From contig CAZASI010000002.1 in NCBI GenBank assembly GCA_964487795.1, positions 62,001-126,000 of the forward strand: a DNA stretch of 64,000 nt. Reading direction: 5' to 3'. Below are positions 40,902-49,033 of the stretch, piece by piece. The notes below the pieces were generated by a model. It was not told where the DNA came from. It saw nothing but the letters and a program-made list of their open reading frames with translations, and did not search any database. The first letter of the stretch is position 1, and each line of letters starts with the position of its first letter. Source of the DNA: Patescibacterium sp964487795. GTDB lineage: Bacteria > Patescibacteriota > Patescibacteriia > Patescibacteriales > Patescibacteriaceae. The position numbers and the translations under genes were made by a program.

Positions 40902-41045
40902 TTACCTTTCTATATTAGTTTGCAATGCGGTTTGTGCATGGTCATGCCAGCAGCCGTAAATCTCGTACTTCACTTTGTCACCGACAAAGTTAACACCGAA
41001 AAATATTACTGCAATAAGCAAAATATTTTTTATTGTTTTTTTCAT
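40902..41045 (-). CDS. 47-aa exported or membrane microprotein of orphan cassette
   Basis: A short leftward ORF from ATG 41045. It starts MKKTIKNILLIAVIFFGVNF, a basic start and hydrophobic helix, then has a polar end with one Cys and three His/Trp-rich positions (CWHDHAQ). The SD is weak. It stops 10 nt before the TTG of the 40439 gene, and its last codons form that gene's only SD-like sequence, which suggests translational coupling. Confidence 0.5.
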   Translation of the reverse strand: MKKTIKNILLIAVIFFGVNFVGDKVKYEIYGCWHDHAQTALQTNIER

Positions 41046-41123
41046 CTTTTATGAATCTCTTTCTGTATTATTTTATTTACAAATATATATTAACATTCCG
41101 TAAAGCGTTAAAGCTGTTAAAGT

Positions 41124-41142
41124 TGTTACAACATTTGTAACA
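41124..41142. repeat. Inverted repeat between cassette genes
   Basis: TGTTACAA / TTGTAACA with a CAT spacer (8-bp arms), preceded by two direct GTTAAAG copies. There is no T-run on the minus strand, so an operator is more likely than a terminator. Confidence 0.5.
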
Positions 41143-41143
41143 G

Positions 41144-41659
41144 TTAAGCTTCTGCTTCAACTTCTTCTTCATCTTCGCCGAAGCCGAAATCATCGTCGCC
41201 AAATATTTTATATATTGTTTCGTTTTCGTGATTATAAAGATTAAGACATTCTGCGTACTTTGTTTCCGGGTCGTCTTGTTCTTTATATATCCTTGTGTAC
41301 AAGAATTTGCGTAAGCCCATTAATACTGCTCTTGCGTCTTCCTCTGGACCCCTGAATACTAGCTGGTCTTTTGCAAAATATACTTTTGTGCCTTTTATAA
41401 AGCAACGGCTTGAGTGTGAAGGTCTGCGCGAGAGAACAACAATGTCAAAGCTTGGATTGTTGCCCTTTGTAGCTGTGATATCTTTGAAGGTTTCCTTTTT
41501 AGTTGATCCCCATTTTATTTTTTCAGCTTCCTTGCCAAATGGGTCAATATCCTCATCTGAATAACCCTTCTCAATAGTGAAGTAGCTACCTTTGGTTATT
41601 TCATTCAGTTTTTTTAAAACTAAATCCTGATTGTTAATGTCCAGAAATATTTGTTCCAA
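41144..41659 (-). CDS. Hypothetical protein, first gene of orphan cassette, TTG start
   Basis: A 171-aa soluble protein with a mixed alpha/beta core and a very acidic C-terminal tail (GDDDFGFGEDEEEVEAEA) of the kind seen in DNA mimics or nucleic-acid chaperones; this is only a resemblance in composition. I do not recognise the family. TTG 41659 is set by AGGAGG 4 nt upstream. Transcription starts from a perfect promoter at 41696-41724 overlapped by a palindrome. Confidence 0.68.
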   Translation of the reverse strand: MEQIFLDINNQDLVLKKLNEITKGSYFTIEKGYSDEDIDPFGKEAEKIKWGSTKKETFKDITATKGNNPSFDIVVLSRRPSHSSRCFIKGTKVYFAKDQLVFRGPEEDARAVLMGLRKFLYTRIYKEQDDPETKYAECLNLYNHENETIYKIFGDDDFGFGEDEEEVEAEA

Positions 41660-41675
41660 TTTTCCTCCTAGTTTA

Positions 41676-41695
41676 TTGGTTATTTAATTAACCAA
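41676..41695. promoter_or_regulatory. Operator-like palindrome at the cassette start point
   Basis: TTGGTTA (41676-41682) / TAACCAA (41689-41695) with a 6-nt spacer. It lies exactly between the -10 and the expected start and SD of the 41659 gene, where a bound protein would block initiation. Confidence 0.6.
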
Positions 41696-41724
41696 ATTAT
41701 AGCATTTTATATAGTTTATGTCAA
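41696..41724 (-). promoter_or_regulatory. Perfect consensus promoter of the orphan cassette
   Basis: Minus strand TTGACA (41724-41719), 17-bp spacer, TATAAT (41701-41696) with TGC before the -10. Confidence 0.92.
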
Positions 41725-41808
41725 TAATAGGGTAAAAAAGCTAATATTGGCTCAAAAAGGTGCATAAAAGAGGGGATTTTGCTGATATCTGAGAAAGGTC
41801 GTTTTTTA

Positions 41809-41837
41809 TTGACTTATTTCTATACTTTTGGTATTCT
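41809..41837 (+). promoter_or_regulatory. Promoter of the ribosomal super-operon
   Basis: TTGACT (41809-41814), 17-bp spacer, TATTCT (41832-41837), start near 41844 and 29 nt before rpsL. Confidence 0.75.
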
Positions 41838-41872
41838 TCCTTTTGTCCCCAGATAGGGGTTTTTAGTTTACT

Positions 41873-42298
41873 ATGCCTACAATCAACCAATTACTAAAAA
41901 AGGGTCGACACAGCAACAGAGCTAAGAGCAAATCTCCAGCTTTGAAGCTTACTTTGGACACTTTGCACCGCAAAAAGTCCATTACTATAGCCGGATCACC
42001 ATTTAAGCGTGGTGTCTGCTTAAAAGTGACAACCATGACTCCTAAGAAACCAAACTCAGCTTTGCGTAAGATTGCTCGTGTTCGTTTATCAAACGGCATG
42101 GAAGTAACTGCTTACATTCCCGGAATTGGTCACAATTTACAAGAACACTCTATTGTCTTACTTAAAGGCGGCAAAACTAAGGATTTGCCGGGTGTCCGTT
42201 ATAAAATTATCCGCGGCGTCTATGACGCTCAGGGTGTAGAAACTCGTCGTCAAAGCCGTTCATTATACGGTAACAAACGACCTAAAGCAGGTAAATAA
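41873..42298 (+). CDS. rpsL: 30S ribosomal protein S12
   Basis: A 141-aa decoding-centre protein that proofreads codon pairing. Core motifs are MPTINQLLKKGR, TPKKPNSALRK (streptomycin-site Lys retained) and GVRYKIIRGVYD. Relative to the usual ~124 aa it carries an insert of about 15 residues between SPAL and KRGVC (KLTLDTLHRKKSITIAGSPF). It is the first gene of a run of same-strand translation genes reaching 57.4 kb. No SD. Confidence 0.97.
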   Translation: MPTINQLLKKGRHSNRAKSKSPALKLTLDTLHRKKSITIAGSPFKRGVCLKVTTMTPKKPNSALRKIARVRLSNGMEVTAYIPGIGHNLQEHSIVLLKGGKTKDLPGVRYKIIRGVYDAQGVETRRQSRSLYGNKRPKAGK

Positions 42299-42304
42299 TA
42301 ATTT

Positions 42305-42772
42305 ATGAGAGGAAAAGCAGCGCCAAAACGACATATTGCTCCAGATCCACAGTTTAATGATCCGGAAGTCGCTAAATTTATAAACTACATCATGCAACGC
42401 GGTAAAAAAGCCGTGGCGCAAAAAGTTGTCTACGATTGTTTTGATATTGTAAAAGAAAAAACTTCTCAAGATCCTTTGGCTGTTTTTGGCAAAGCCTTGA
42501 AAATGGTTGCTCCAATGTTGGAAGTTCGCTCACGCCGTGTTGGTGGAGCTAACTACCAAATTCCGTACCAGGTCCGCGGTGAACGCAGATTTATGTTGGC
42601 TTGCCGTTGGATGATCGAAGCTGCCAAGTCACGCAAAGGTAAACCTATGGCTGAAAAACTTGCTTCAGAAATTATTGATACTTCAAACGGTGAAAGCGCC
42701 TCAGTGAAAAAGAAACTTGACGTGCAGCGTATGGCTGAAGCTAACAAGGCCTTTGCTCATTTTGCACGCTAA
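42305..42772 (+). CDS. rpsG: 30S ribosomal protein S7
   Basis: A 155-aa primary binder of the 3' major domain of 16S rRNA, which organises the small-subunit head. It opens MRGKAAPKRHIAPD, continues with KFINYIMQRGKK and VRSRRVGGANYQIPYQV, and has normal length. It follows rpsL by 6 nt and precedes fusA by 1 nt, the standard str order. In other bacteria S7 represses this operon; no binding site was identified here. Confidence 0.97.
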   Translation: MRGKAAPKRHIAPDPQFNDPEVAKFINYIMQRGKKAVAQKVVYDCFDIVKEKTSQDPLAVFGKALKMVAPMLEVRSRRVGGANYQIPYQVRGERRFMLACRWMIEAAKSRKGKPMAEKLASEIIDTSNGESASVKKKLDVQRMAEANKAFAHFAR

Positions 42773-42773
42773 T

Positions 42774-44855
42774 ATGCCCCGAGAATATACTCTTCATAAC
42801 ACCAGAAACATCGGTATCATGGCCCACATTGACGCCGGTAAAACAACGTTCACTGAACGTGTCTTATTTTATACTGGAAAGAAACATAAAATTGGTGAAG
42901 TGCACGAAGGTGCTGCTGAAATGGACTGGATGGAACAAGAAAAAGAACGCGGTATTACGATTACTTCCGCGGCGACTACCTGCTTTTGGCATGACAATCG
43001 CATTAACATTATTGATACTCCCGGTCACGTAGACTTTACGGTTGAAGTTGAGCGCTCCTTGCGCGTGTTGGACGGCGCTGTCGCAGTCTTTGACGGCGCA
43101 GCCGGCGTTGAACCGCAATCGGAAACTGTCTGGCGACAAGCTGACAAATACGGCGTTCCCCGTCTCTGCTTTGTAAACAAAATGGATAAGATGGGTGCTG
43201 ACTTTTATATGTCGCTTGAATCCATCCGTACTCGTTTAAATACTCGCGCGGTTGCCGCACAATTGCCAATCGGCGCTGAAGATAACATGAGCGGTGTCAT
43301 TGATTTGCTTGAACGAAAAGCCTTTGAATTTAAAGGACAAAACGGCGAACAGATCACCGAAATCGAAATCCCGGCTGATATGAAAGAAAAAGTTGAAACT
43401 TTTCGTCATGAATTAGTTGAACGTATTGCCGAATCAGATGAAGCTTTAACTGAACGTTATTTGGGTGGCGAAGAACTTACACTTGAAGAATTGAAAAAAG
43501 CGTTACGTCACGCGGTTATTACCAACCAAGTCTATCCGGTTTTTTGCGGTACTGCTTTGAAAAATATCGGAGTTCAATTAGTTTTGGACGGTGTGAACAA
43601 CTACTTACCATCACCACTTGATGTTCCAGTTATTGAAGGCATGGACCCTGATGATTCAACTAAGAAAATTCCAGTTCCACCATCTGATGACGCTCCGTTT
43701 GCCGCTTTAGCTTTTAAAGTTGCCACTGATCCGTTTGTTGGTAAGCTTTGTTTCGTTCGCGTATACTCCGGTGTTTTGAAATCAGGTTCGTACGCTTTGA
43801 ACTCAAAGAATGGAAAAAAAGAACGTATCGGACGTTTGGTTCGTATGCACGCCAATCACCGTGAAGAAATCGATGCGATTTATTCCGGAGATATTGCCGC
43901 GGTTATCGGTTTGAAAGATACTTTTACCGGCAACACCTTGTGCGACGTTGATCATCCGATTTTACTTGAATCAATTATTTTCCCTGAACCGGTTATTAAA
44001 ATTGCTGTTGAACCAAAGACCAAAGCTGACCAAGAAAAAATGGGTATTGCTTTGTCACGTTTAGCTGAAGAAGATCCTACTTTCCGCGTTGAATCAGATG
44101 AAGAAACCAACCAAACTTTGATTTCAGGTATGGGCGAACTTCACCTTGAAATTATTGTTGACCGCATGAAACGAGAATTTAATGTTGAAGCTAACATCGG
44201 TCAGCCACAGGTTTCATATCGTGAAACTATTCGCACTGAAGCTGAAGCTGAAGGAAAATATATTAAACAGTCAGGTGGTCGCGGACAATACGGACATTGT
44301 TGGATTAAGATTGATCCGCAAGAGCCGGGCAAAGGTTCAGAATTTGTTGACGGCGTTAAAGGTGGAGTTATTCCTCGCGAATATATTCCTGCCATTGAAA
44401 AAGGCTTTAAGGAAGCTTTGGACAAAGGTGTACTTGCCGGTTACCCAATGGTTGATATTAAAGCTACAGTATTCGATGGAAGTTTCCACGAAGTTGACTC
44501 TTCTGAAGCAGCCTTTAAAATGGCCGGTATCATGGCCTTTAAAGATGCTGTTCGAAAAGCCAATCCGATTTTACTTGAACCTGTTATGAAAGTGGAAGTC
44601 ACCACCCCTGAAGAATACATGGGTAACGTTATTGGTGACTTGAATTCAAAGCGCGGACAGATTGATCAGATGACCGACCGCGGAAATCTTAAGGTAATTG
44701 ACGCCAAAGTGCCGTTGGCGGAAATGTTCGGCTATGCGACAGCTTTGCGCTCGATGAGCCAAGGCCGCGCCAATTACAGCATGGAATTCTTGCATTATGC
44801 GGAAGTTCCACGCCACGTCGCCGAGGCCATTATTGGCCAAAACGTCAAAAAGTAA
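42774..44855 (+). CDS. fusA: Elongation factor G
   Basis: A 693-aa translocation GTPase. G1 AHIDAGKTT (~18-26), G3 DTPGHVDF, G4 NKMDK. Domains II-V are present, with GRGQYGHCWIKI in domain IV and GYATALRSMSQGRANYSMEF near the end. The start is ATG 42774 (MPREYTLHNTRNIGI), 1 nt after rpsG. Codon use is biased toward highly expressed patterns. Confidence 0.98.
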   Translation: MPREYTLHNTRNIGIMAHIDAGKTTFTERVLFYTGKKHKIGEVHEGAAEMDWMEQEKERGITITSAATTCFWHDNRINIIDTPGHVDFTVEVERSLRVLDGAVAVFDGAAGVEPQSETVWRQADKYGVPRLCFVNKMDKMGADFYMSLESIRTRLNTRAVAAQLPIGAEDNMSGVIDLLERKAFEFKGQNGEQITEIEIPADMKEKVETFRHELVERIAESDEALTERYLGGEELTLEELKKALRHAVITNQVYPVFCGTALKNIGVQLVLDGVNNYLPSPLDVPVIEGMDPDDSTKKIPVPPSDDAPFAALAFKVATDPFVGKLCFVRVYSGVLKSGSYALNSKNGKKERIGRLVRMHANHREEIDAIYSGDIAAVIGLKDTFTGNTLCDVDHPILLESIIFPEPVIKIAVEPKTKADQEKMGIALSRLAEEDPTFRVESDEETNQTLISGMGELHLEIIVDRMKREFNVEANIGQPQVSYRETIRTEAEAEGKYIKQSGGRGQYGHCWIKIDPQEPGKGSEFVDGVKGGVIPREYIPAIEKGFKEALDKGVLAGYPMVDIKATVFDGSFHEVDSSEAAFKMAGIMAFKDAVRKANPILLEPVMKVEVTTPEEYMGNVIGDLNSKRGQIDQMTDRGNLKVIDAKVPLAEMFGYATALRSMSQGRANYSMEFLHYAEVPRHVAEAIIGQNVKK

Positions 44856-44864
44856 GCTACCGCT

Positions 44865-45200
44865 ATGAGCGATCGACTTGAGCGCTTCATGAATTTAATC
44901 GCTAAAACAGGGGATAAAGTCGTGGTGTATGATCGCCATGATCCTGACAATTCCTTTGTGATTACGAGTTTAAATGACTATGAAGGACTTATAAAAGAGG
45001 CTCAAGGCGTCAAAGGGTTGACAGAAGATGAGCTTATTGATAAAATAAATTGCGATATTGCCCTCTGGAAATCGGGCCGCGAAGACAGCCCTGAACCGGT
45101 TGAATCCGCACCGCTTCCTTCTTTTTCCTCAGAAAAGAAGCCAAAAGGCAATGCTTGGAGTATTCCGTCATCGCGTCGGCGAGAGGAAACTCCTATTTAA
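44865..45200 (+). CDS. Small hypothetical protein between fusA and tuf
   Basis: A 111-aa soluble protein. The N-terminal half (RLERFMNLIAKTGDKVVVYD ... SFVITSLNDYEGLI) resembles small antitoxin-like or regulatory folds, followed by a helix and a disordered basic tail (PSSRRREETPI). I cannot assign a family. Its place within the str operon, 9 nt after fusA and before tuf, suggests co-expression with translation factors. No SD. Confidence 0.75.
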   Translation: MSDRLERFMNLIAKTGDKVVVYDRHDPDNSFVITSLNDYEGLIKEAQGVKGLTEDELIDKINCDIALWKSGREDSPEPVESAPLPSFSSEKKPKGNAWSIPSSRRREETPI

Positions 45201-45238
45201 ATAAAAAATTTAATTTTAAACTAATTAATTAAACATGT

Positions 45239-46426
<1,188 letters not shown>

Positions 46427-46428
46427 AG

Positions 46429-46480
46429 ACAGATGCCCGTTCTCAGTTGAGGACGGGCTTAGTCTGTACTTAGATACAGA
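46429..46480 (+). promoter_or_regulatory. Hairpin with alternative pairing between tuf and rpsJ
   Basis: GCCCGTTCTC (46435-46444) / GAGGACGGGC (46449-46458), 10 bp with one G-U, loop AGTT. Outer ACAGA (46429-46433) can pair TCTGT (46463-46467), but TCTGTA (46463-46468) can instead pair TACAGA (46475-46480). There is no T-run, so it is not a standard terminator. Confidence 0.55.
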
Positions 46481-46511
46481 ATATTATTAAGGTTTTACAT
46501 TCACGTACGTT

Positions 46512-46856
46512 ATGAGCGAAATGGAACAAAAGAAATCGACTGCCAAAGATATTAAGCAGCGCGTTCGCATTAAAATCAGATCGTTTGATCATAAAATTAT
46601 TGATCAATCGACCAAGATTATTGTTTCGACAGTAAAGCGAACCGGTGCACAAGTGTACGGCCCGATTCCTTTGCCAACGGAAAAACGCAAGTATACCGTT
46701 AACTCTTCAACCTTTGTCCATAAAAGCGCCCGCGATCAATTTGAAATGAGAACACACAAGCGTCTCATGGATATCATTGAACCGTCAGCGGAGACAATTG
46801 AAGCGTTGAGCAATTTAAATTTGCCAACGGGCGTGGATATTGAAATTAAAATGTAA
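46512..46856 (+). CDS. rpsJ: 30S ribosomal protein S10
   Basis: A 114-aa head protein, also known as NusE, that works in antitermination. It has the typical segments RVRIKIRSFDHKIID, VYGPIPLPT and QFEMRTHKRLMDI. The N-terminus is about 12 residues longer than usual. It starts the S10 part of the super-operon and is separated from rplC by an unusual 187-nt structured gap. Confidence 0.97.
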   Translation: MSEMEQKKSTAKDIKQRVRIKIRSFDHKIIDQSTKIIVSTVKRTGAQVYGPIPLPTEKRKYTVNSSTFVHKSARDQFEMRTHKRLMDIIEPSAETIEALSNLNLPTGVDIEIKM

Positions 46857-46861
46857 ATTTG

Positions 46862-47021
46862 TTTGCCGACTGTTTATCTAACCCCTTCGGGGAAGTGGAT
46901 AAATCGAAAGCAAATAAAAGGATATACAATACTGAAACCATCAATCATCATTTCTCAACTTGCCCGCCTCTGGCGGGAACGACATTAGAAGTTTATTGAG
47001 GCATTGTGATTGCTGGTTTCA
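46862..47021 (+). promoter_or_regulatory. Two-hairpin structured RNA between rpsJ and rplC
   Basis: Element 1: TTTGC (46862-46866) / GCAAA (46910-46914), TTTATC (46873-46878) / GATAAA (46898-46903), CCCC / GGGG (46882-46892). Element 2: TGAAACCA-T-CAATCA (46933-46947) / TGATTG-C-TGGTTTCA (47007-47021), inside it CTCAA (46954-46958) / TTGAG (46996-47000), CTT (46959-46961) / AAG (46989-46991) and CCCGCC (46963-46968) / GGCGGG (46972-46977) with loop TCT. Position and complexity suggest an autoregulatory site for a ribosomal protein. Confidence 0.62.
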
Positions 47022-47043
47022 AAAATCAGTTTTTTATTTTTTT

Positions 47044-47937
47044 ATGAAATTTTTACTTGGAGAAAAAATTGAAATGACGCAGTTGTGGAAAGGTGATGCG
47101 GTTGTACCGGTCACTAAAATTAGTGCTGGACCTTGCACGATTCTACAATTCAAAACTACCGAAAAGGACGGCTACGAAGCTGTTCAGGTTGGTTATGGTG
47201 CGCGCCGTTTGAGTCTTTTAACTAAGGCACTTGTTGGACACTTTAAGAATTTTGGAACATTTCGTTATGTCCGAGAGTTTCGTTTGAATAATGAAAAGCT
47301 TGAGGCCCAAATTGGTGATCAGGTGAGCGTCGCGACTTTTGCAGTTGGCGACAAATTGACTGTTACCGGTATTTCAAAAGGAAAAGGTTTTCAAGGTGTT
47401 GTTAAGCGCCATGGTTTTCACGGACAAGATGCAACTCACGGTAACAAAGACCAGCTCCGAGCCTCAGGTTCAGTTGGAGCCGGTGGTGTTCAGCACGTTT
47501 TCAAAGGTACAAGAATGGGTGGCCGCATGGGTGGCGATCGCGTTACTTTGCATGATGTTGAAATTGTTGAAATCGATGAAGCGACCAACACTATCTATAT
47601 TAAAGGAGCTGTACCCGGCGCTCGTCACGGTTTGGTGATGATTTTTGCTCAGGGTGATTTGAAACTTGGTTTGCCTGAAATTAAAGTAGAAGAACCGGTT
47701 GTTGCGGAAGAAGTTGTAGCTCCAGAAACCGAGCAAGAAGTTGTTGAACCAGTTGCAGAAGTTCCGGCCGAAGAAGTGAAAGCTGAAGAAACACAAGAGA
47801 CCAGAACCACTGAAAACTCTGAAAAAAGTGAAGACACTGAAAAGGCTGCAGAGGCTCCTATTGAAGAGCCTAAAATTGAAGAAGCACCAGTAGAAGAAAT
47901 TAAGTCAGAGGAAGTTAAGACTGAAGAAAGCAAATAA
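47044..47937 (+). CDS. rplC: 50S ribosomal protein L3 with long acidic C-terminal tail
   Basis: A 297-aa protein. Residues 1-~205 are L3, with TVTGISKGKGFQGVVKRHGF and the tip GPGA-like loop region KGTRMGGRMGGDRVT. The remaining ~90 residues are a low-complexity Glu/Val/Pro/Ala tail (EEPVVAEEVVAPET onward) that ordinary L3 lacks. The start ATG 47044 (MKFLLGEKIEMTQ) directly follows the structured gap. No SD. Confidence 0.95.
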   Translation: MKFLLGEKIEMTQLWKGDAVVPVTKISAGPCTILQFKTTEKDGYEAVQVGYGARRLSLLTKALVGHFKNFGTFRYVREFRLNNEKLEAQIGDQVSVATFAVGDKLTVTGISKGKGFQGVVKRHGFHGQDATHGNKDQLRASGSVGAGGVQHVFKGTRMGGRMGGDRVTLHDVEIVEIDEATNTIYIKGAVPGARHGLVMIFAQGDLKLGLPEIKVEEPVVAEEVVAPETEQEVVEPVAEVPAEEVKAEETQETRTTENSEKSEDTEKAAEAPIEEPKIEEAPVEEIKSEEVKTEESK

Positions 47938-47938
47938 T

Positions 47939-48586
47939 ATGATTAGCTACAAGGTCTACAACAAAACAGGACAGGTCATCGGCGAAGCCGAATTGAACGA
48001 AAAAGTATTTGGTTTGAAACCGAATGAAGCTTTGGTGCACCAAGCTATGGTTGCGCAAAGCTCAAACGAACGAAAAGTATTAGCTCACACCAAAGACCGA
48101 TCAGAAGTTCGCGGATCAGGCAAAAAGCCATGGAAGCAAAAGGGAACTGGACGCGCTCGTGTTGGTTCTGTTCGCTCACCGATTTGGAAAGGCGGAGGTG
48201 TTACTTTTGGTCCAACCAGCGGCCGTAATTTTTCTAAAAATATCAATGTAAAAATGCGTAAGAAAGCGTTGTGCATTGTGTTATCTGACAAAGTAGCCGA
48301 CCACCGCTTGGCAATTGTTGATGATATTGCTATGTCAGAATTTAAAACTAAAGATTTTAAGAAAACAGTAGACAGTGTTTCAGAGAAAGCCTTTGAAATG
48401 ACAGGTAAGAAAACTATTTTGGTAATTGATAAAGCTCCGGTTCACGCAACTAAAGCTTCAGCTCGCAATTTGCCGGATGTAAAGATGATTACGGTTGAAA
48501 ACCTTAATTTACTCGATCTCTTAAAGTATAAAGCTGTAATTGCTACCCGCGAGGCGGTAACTGTTATTGAAGAACGCTACAAATAA
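47939..48586 (+). CDS. rplD: 50S ribosomal protein L4
   Basis: A 215-aa exit-tunnel protein. It has HTKDRSEVRGSGKKPWKQKGTGRARVGSVRSP, the extended loop reaching the tunnel, and a normal C-terminal fold. In Escherichia coli L4 represses the S10 operon through its leader, so it is a candidate ligand for the structured gap before rplC. It starts 1 nt after rplC. Confidence 0.96.
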   Translation: MISYKVYNKTGQVIGEAELNEKVFGLKPNEALVHQAMVAQSSNERKVLAHTKDRSEVRGSGKKPWKQKGTGRARVGSVRSPIWKGGGVTFGPTSGRNFSKNINVKMRKKALCIVLSDKVADHRLAIVDDIAMSEFKTKDFKKTVDSVSEKAFEMTGKKTILVIDKAPVHATKASARNLPDVKMITVENLNLLDLLKYKAVIATREAVTVIEERYK

Positions 48587-48590
48587 ACAT

Positions 48591-49025
48591 ATGGCATTAT
48601 TCGGTAAAGACAAAACAACTCCAGTAAAGAAAAACGCTAGCAAAGCGCCGGCTAAAGAAGCGTCTATGAAAGATATGTATGCTGACACACCTGAAGTCAA
48701 AAAGTCTGACAAATCAGAAAACAAGACTGCCGCAGTTAATCAGGCCTACCGCGTTTTGATTAAACCGATTGTTTCAGAAAAAGCCAGTCGTCAGCAAACC
48801 ACCAATAACCAGTATTTCTTCGCCGTTGCCATTGGCGCCAACAAGATCGAAATCGCTAAAGCAATTAAAACTGCGTATGGCGTTGCTCCGATCAACGTGA
48901 GCGTTATTCGCATGGAAGGAAAGTCACGCCGTTACGGACGCATTATCGGAAAACGTAAGGACTGGAAGAAAGCAATAGTCACCTTAGCTAAGGGCAAAAC
49001 AATTGCTCTGCACGAGGGAGTTTAA
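48591..49025 (+). CDS. rplW: 50S ribosomal protein L23 with N-terminal extension
   Basis: A 144-aa protein at the tunnel exit, docking site for trigger factor and SRP. The L23 core begins near residue 50 (YRVLIKPIVSEKAS) and includes YGVAPINVSVIRMEGK. The first ~48 residues are a Lys/Ala/Ser-rich extension (KKNASKAPAKEASMKDMY) not found in the usual ~95-aa protein. ATG 48591 lies 4 nt after rplD. Confidence 0.95.
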   Translation: MALFGKDKTTPVKKNASKAPAKEASMKDMYADTPEVKKSDKSENKTAAVNQAYRVLIKPIVSEKASRQQTTNNQYFFAVAIGANKIEIAKAIKTAYGVAPINVSVIRMEGKSRRYGRIIGKRKDWKKAIVTLAKGKTIALHEGV

Positions 49026-49033
49026 GTAATTAT

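Noticed and set aside
38739..41659. Prophage remnant or integrated element
   Set aside because: No integrase, terminase, capsid, transposase or attachment-site repeat is visible; only two similar terminators hint at insertion.
46512..47043. Missing gene in the 187-nt rpsJ-rplC gap
   Set aside because: No frame with a plausible start and coding-like composition; paired stems explain the sequence better.
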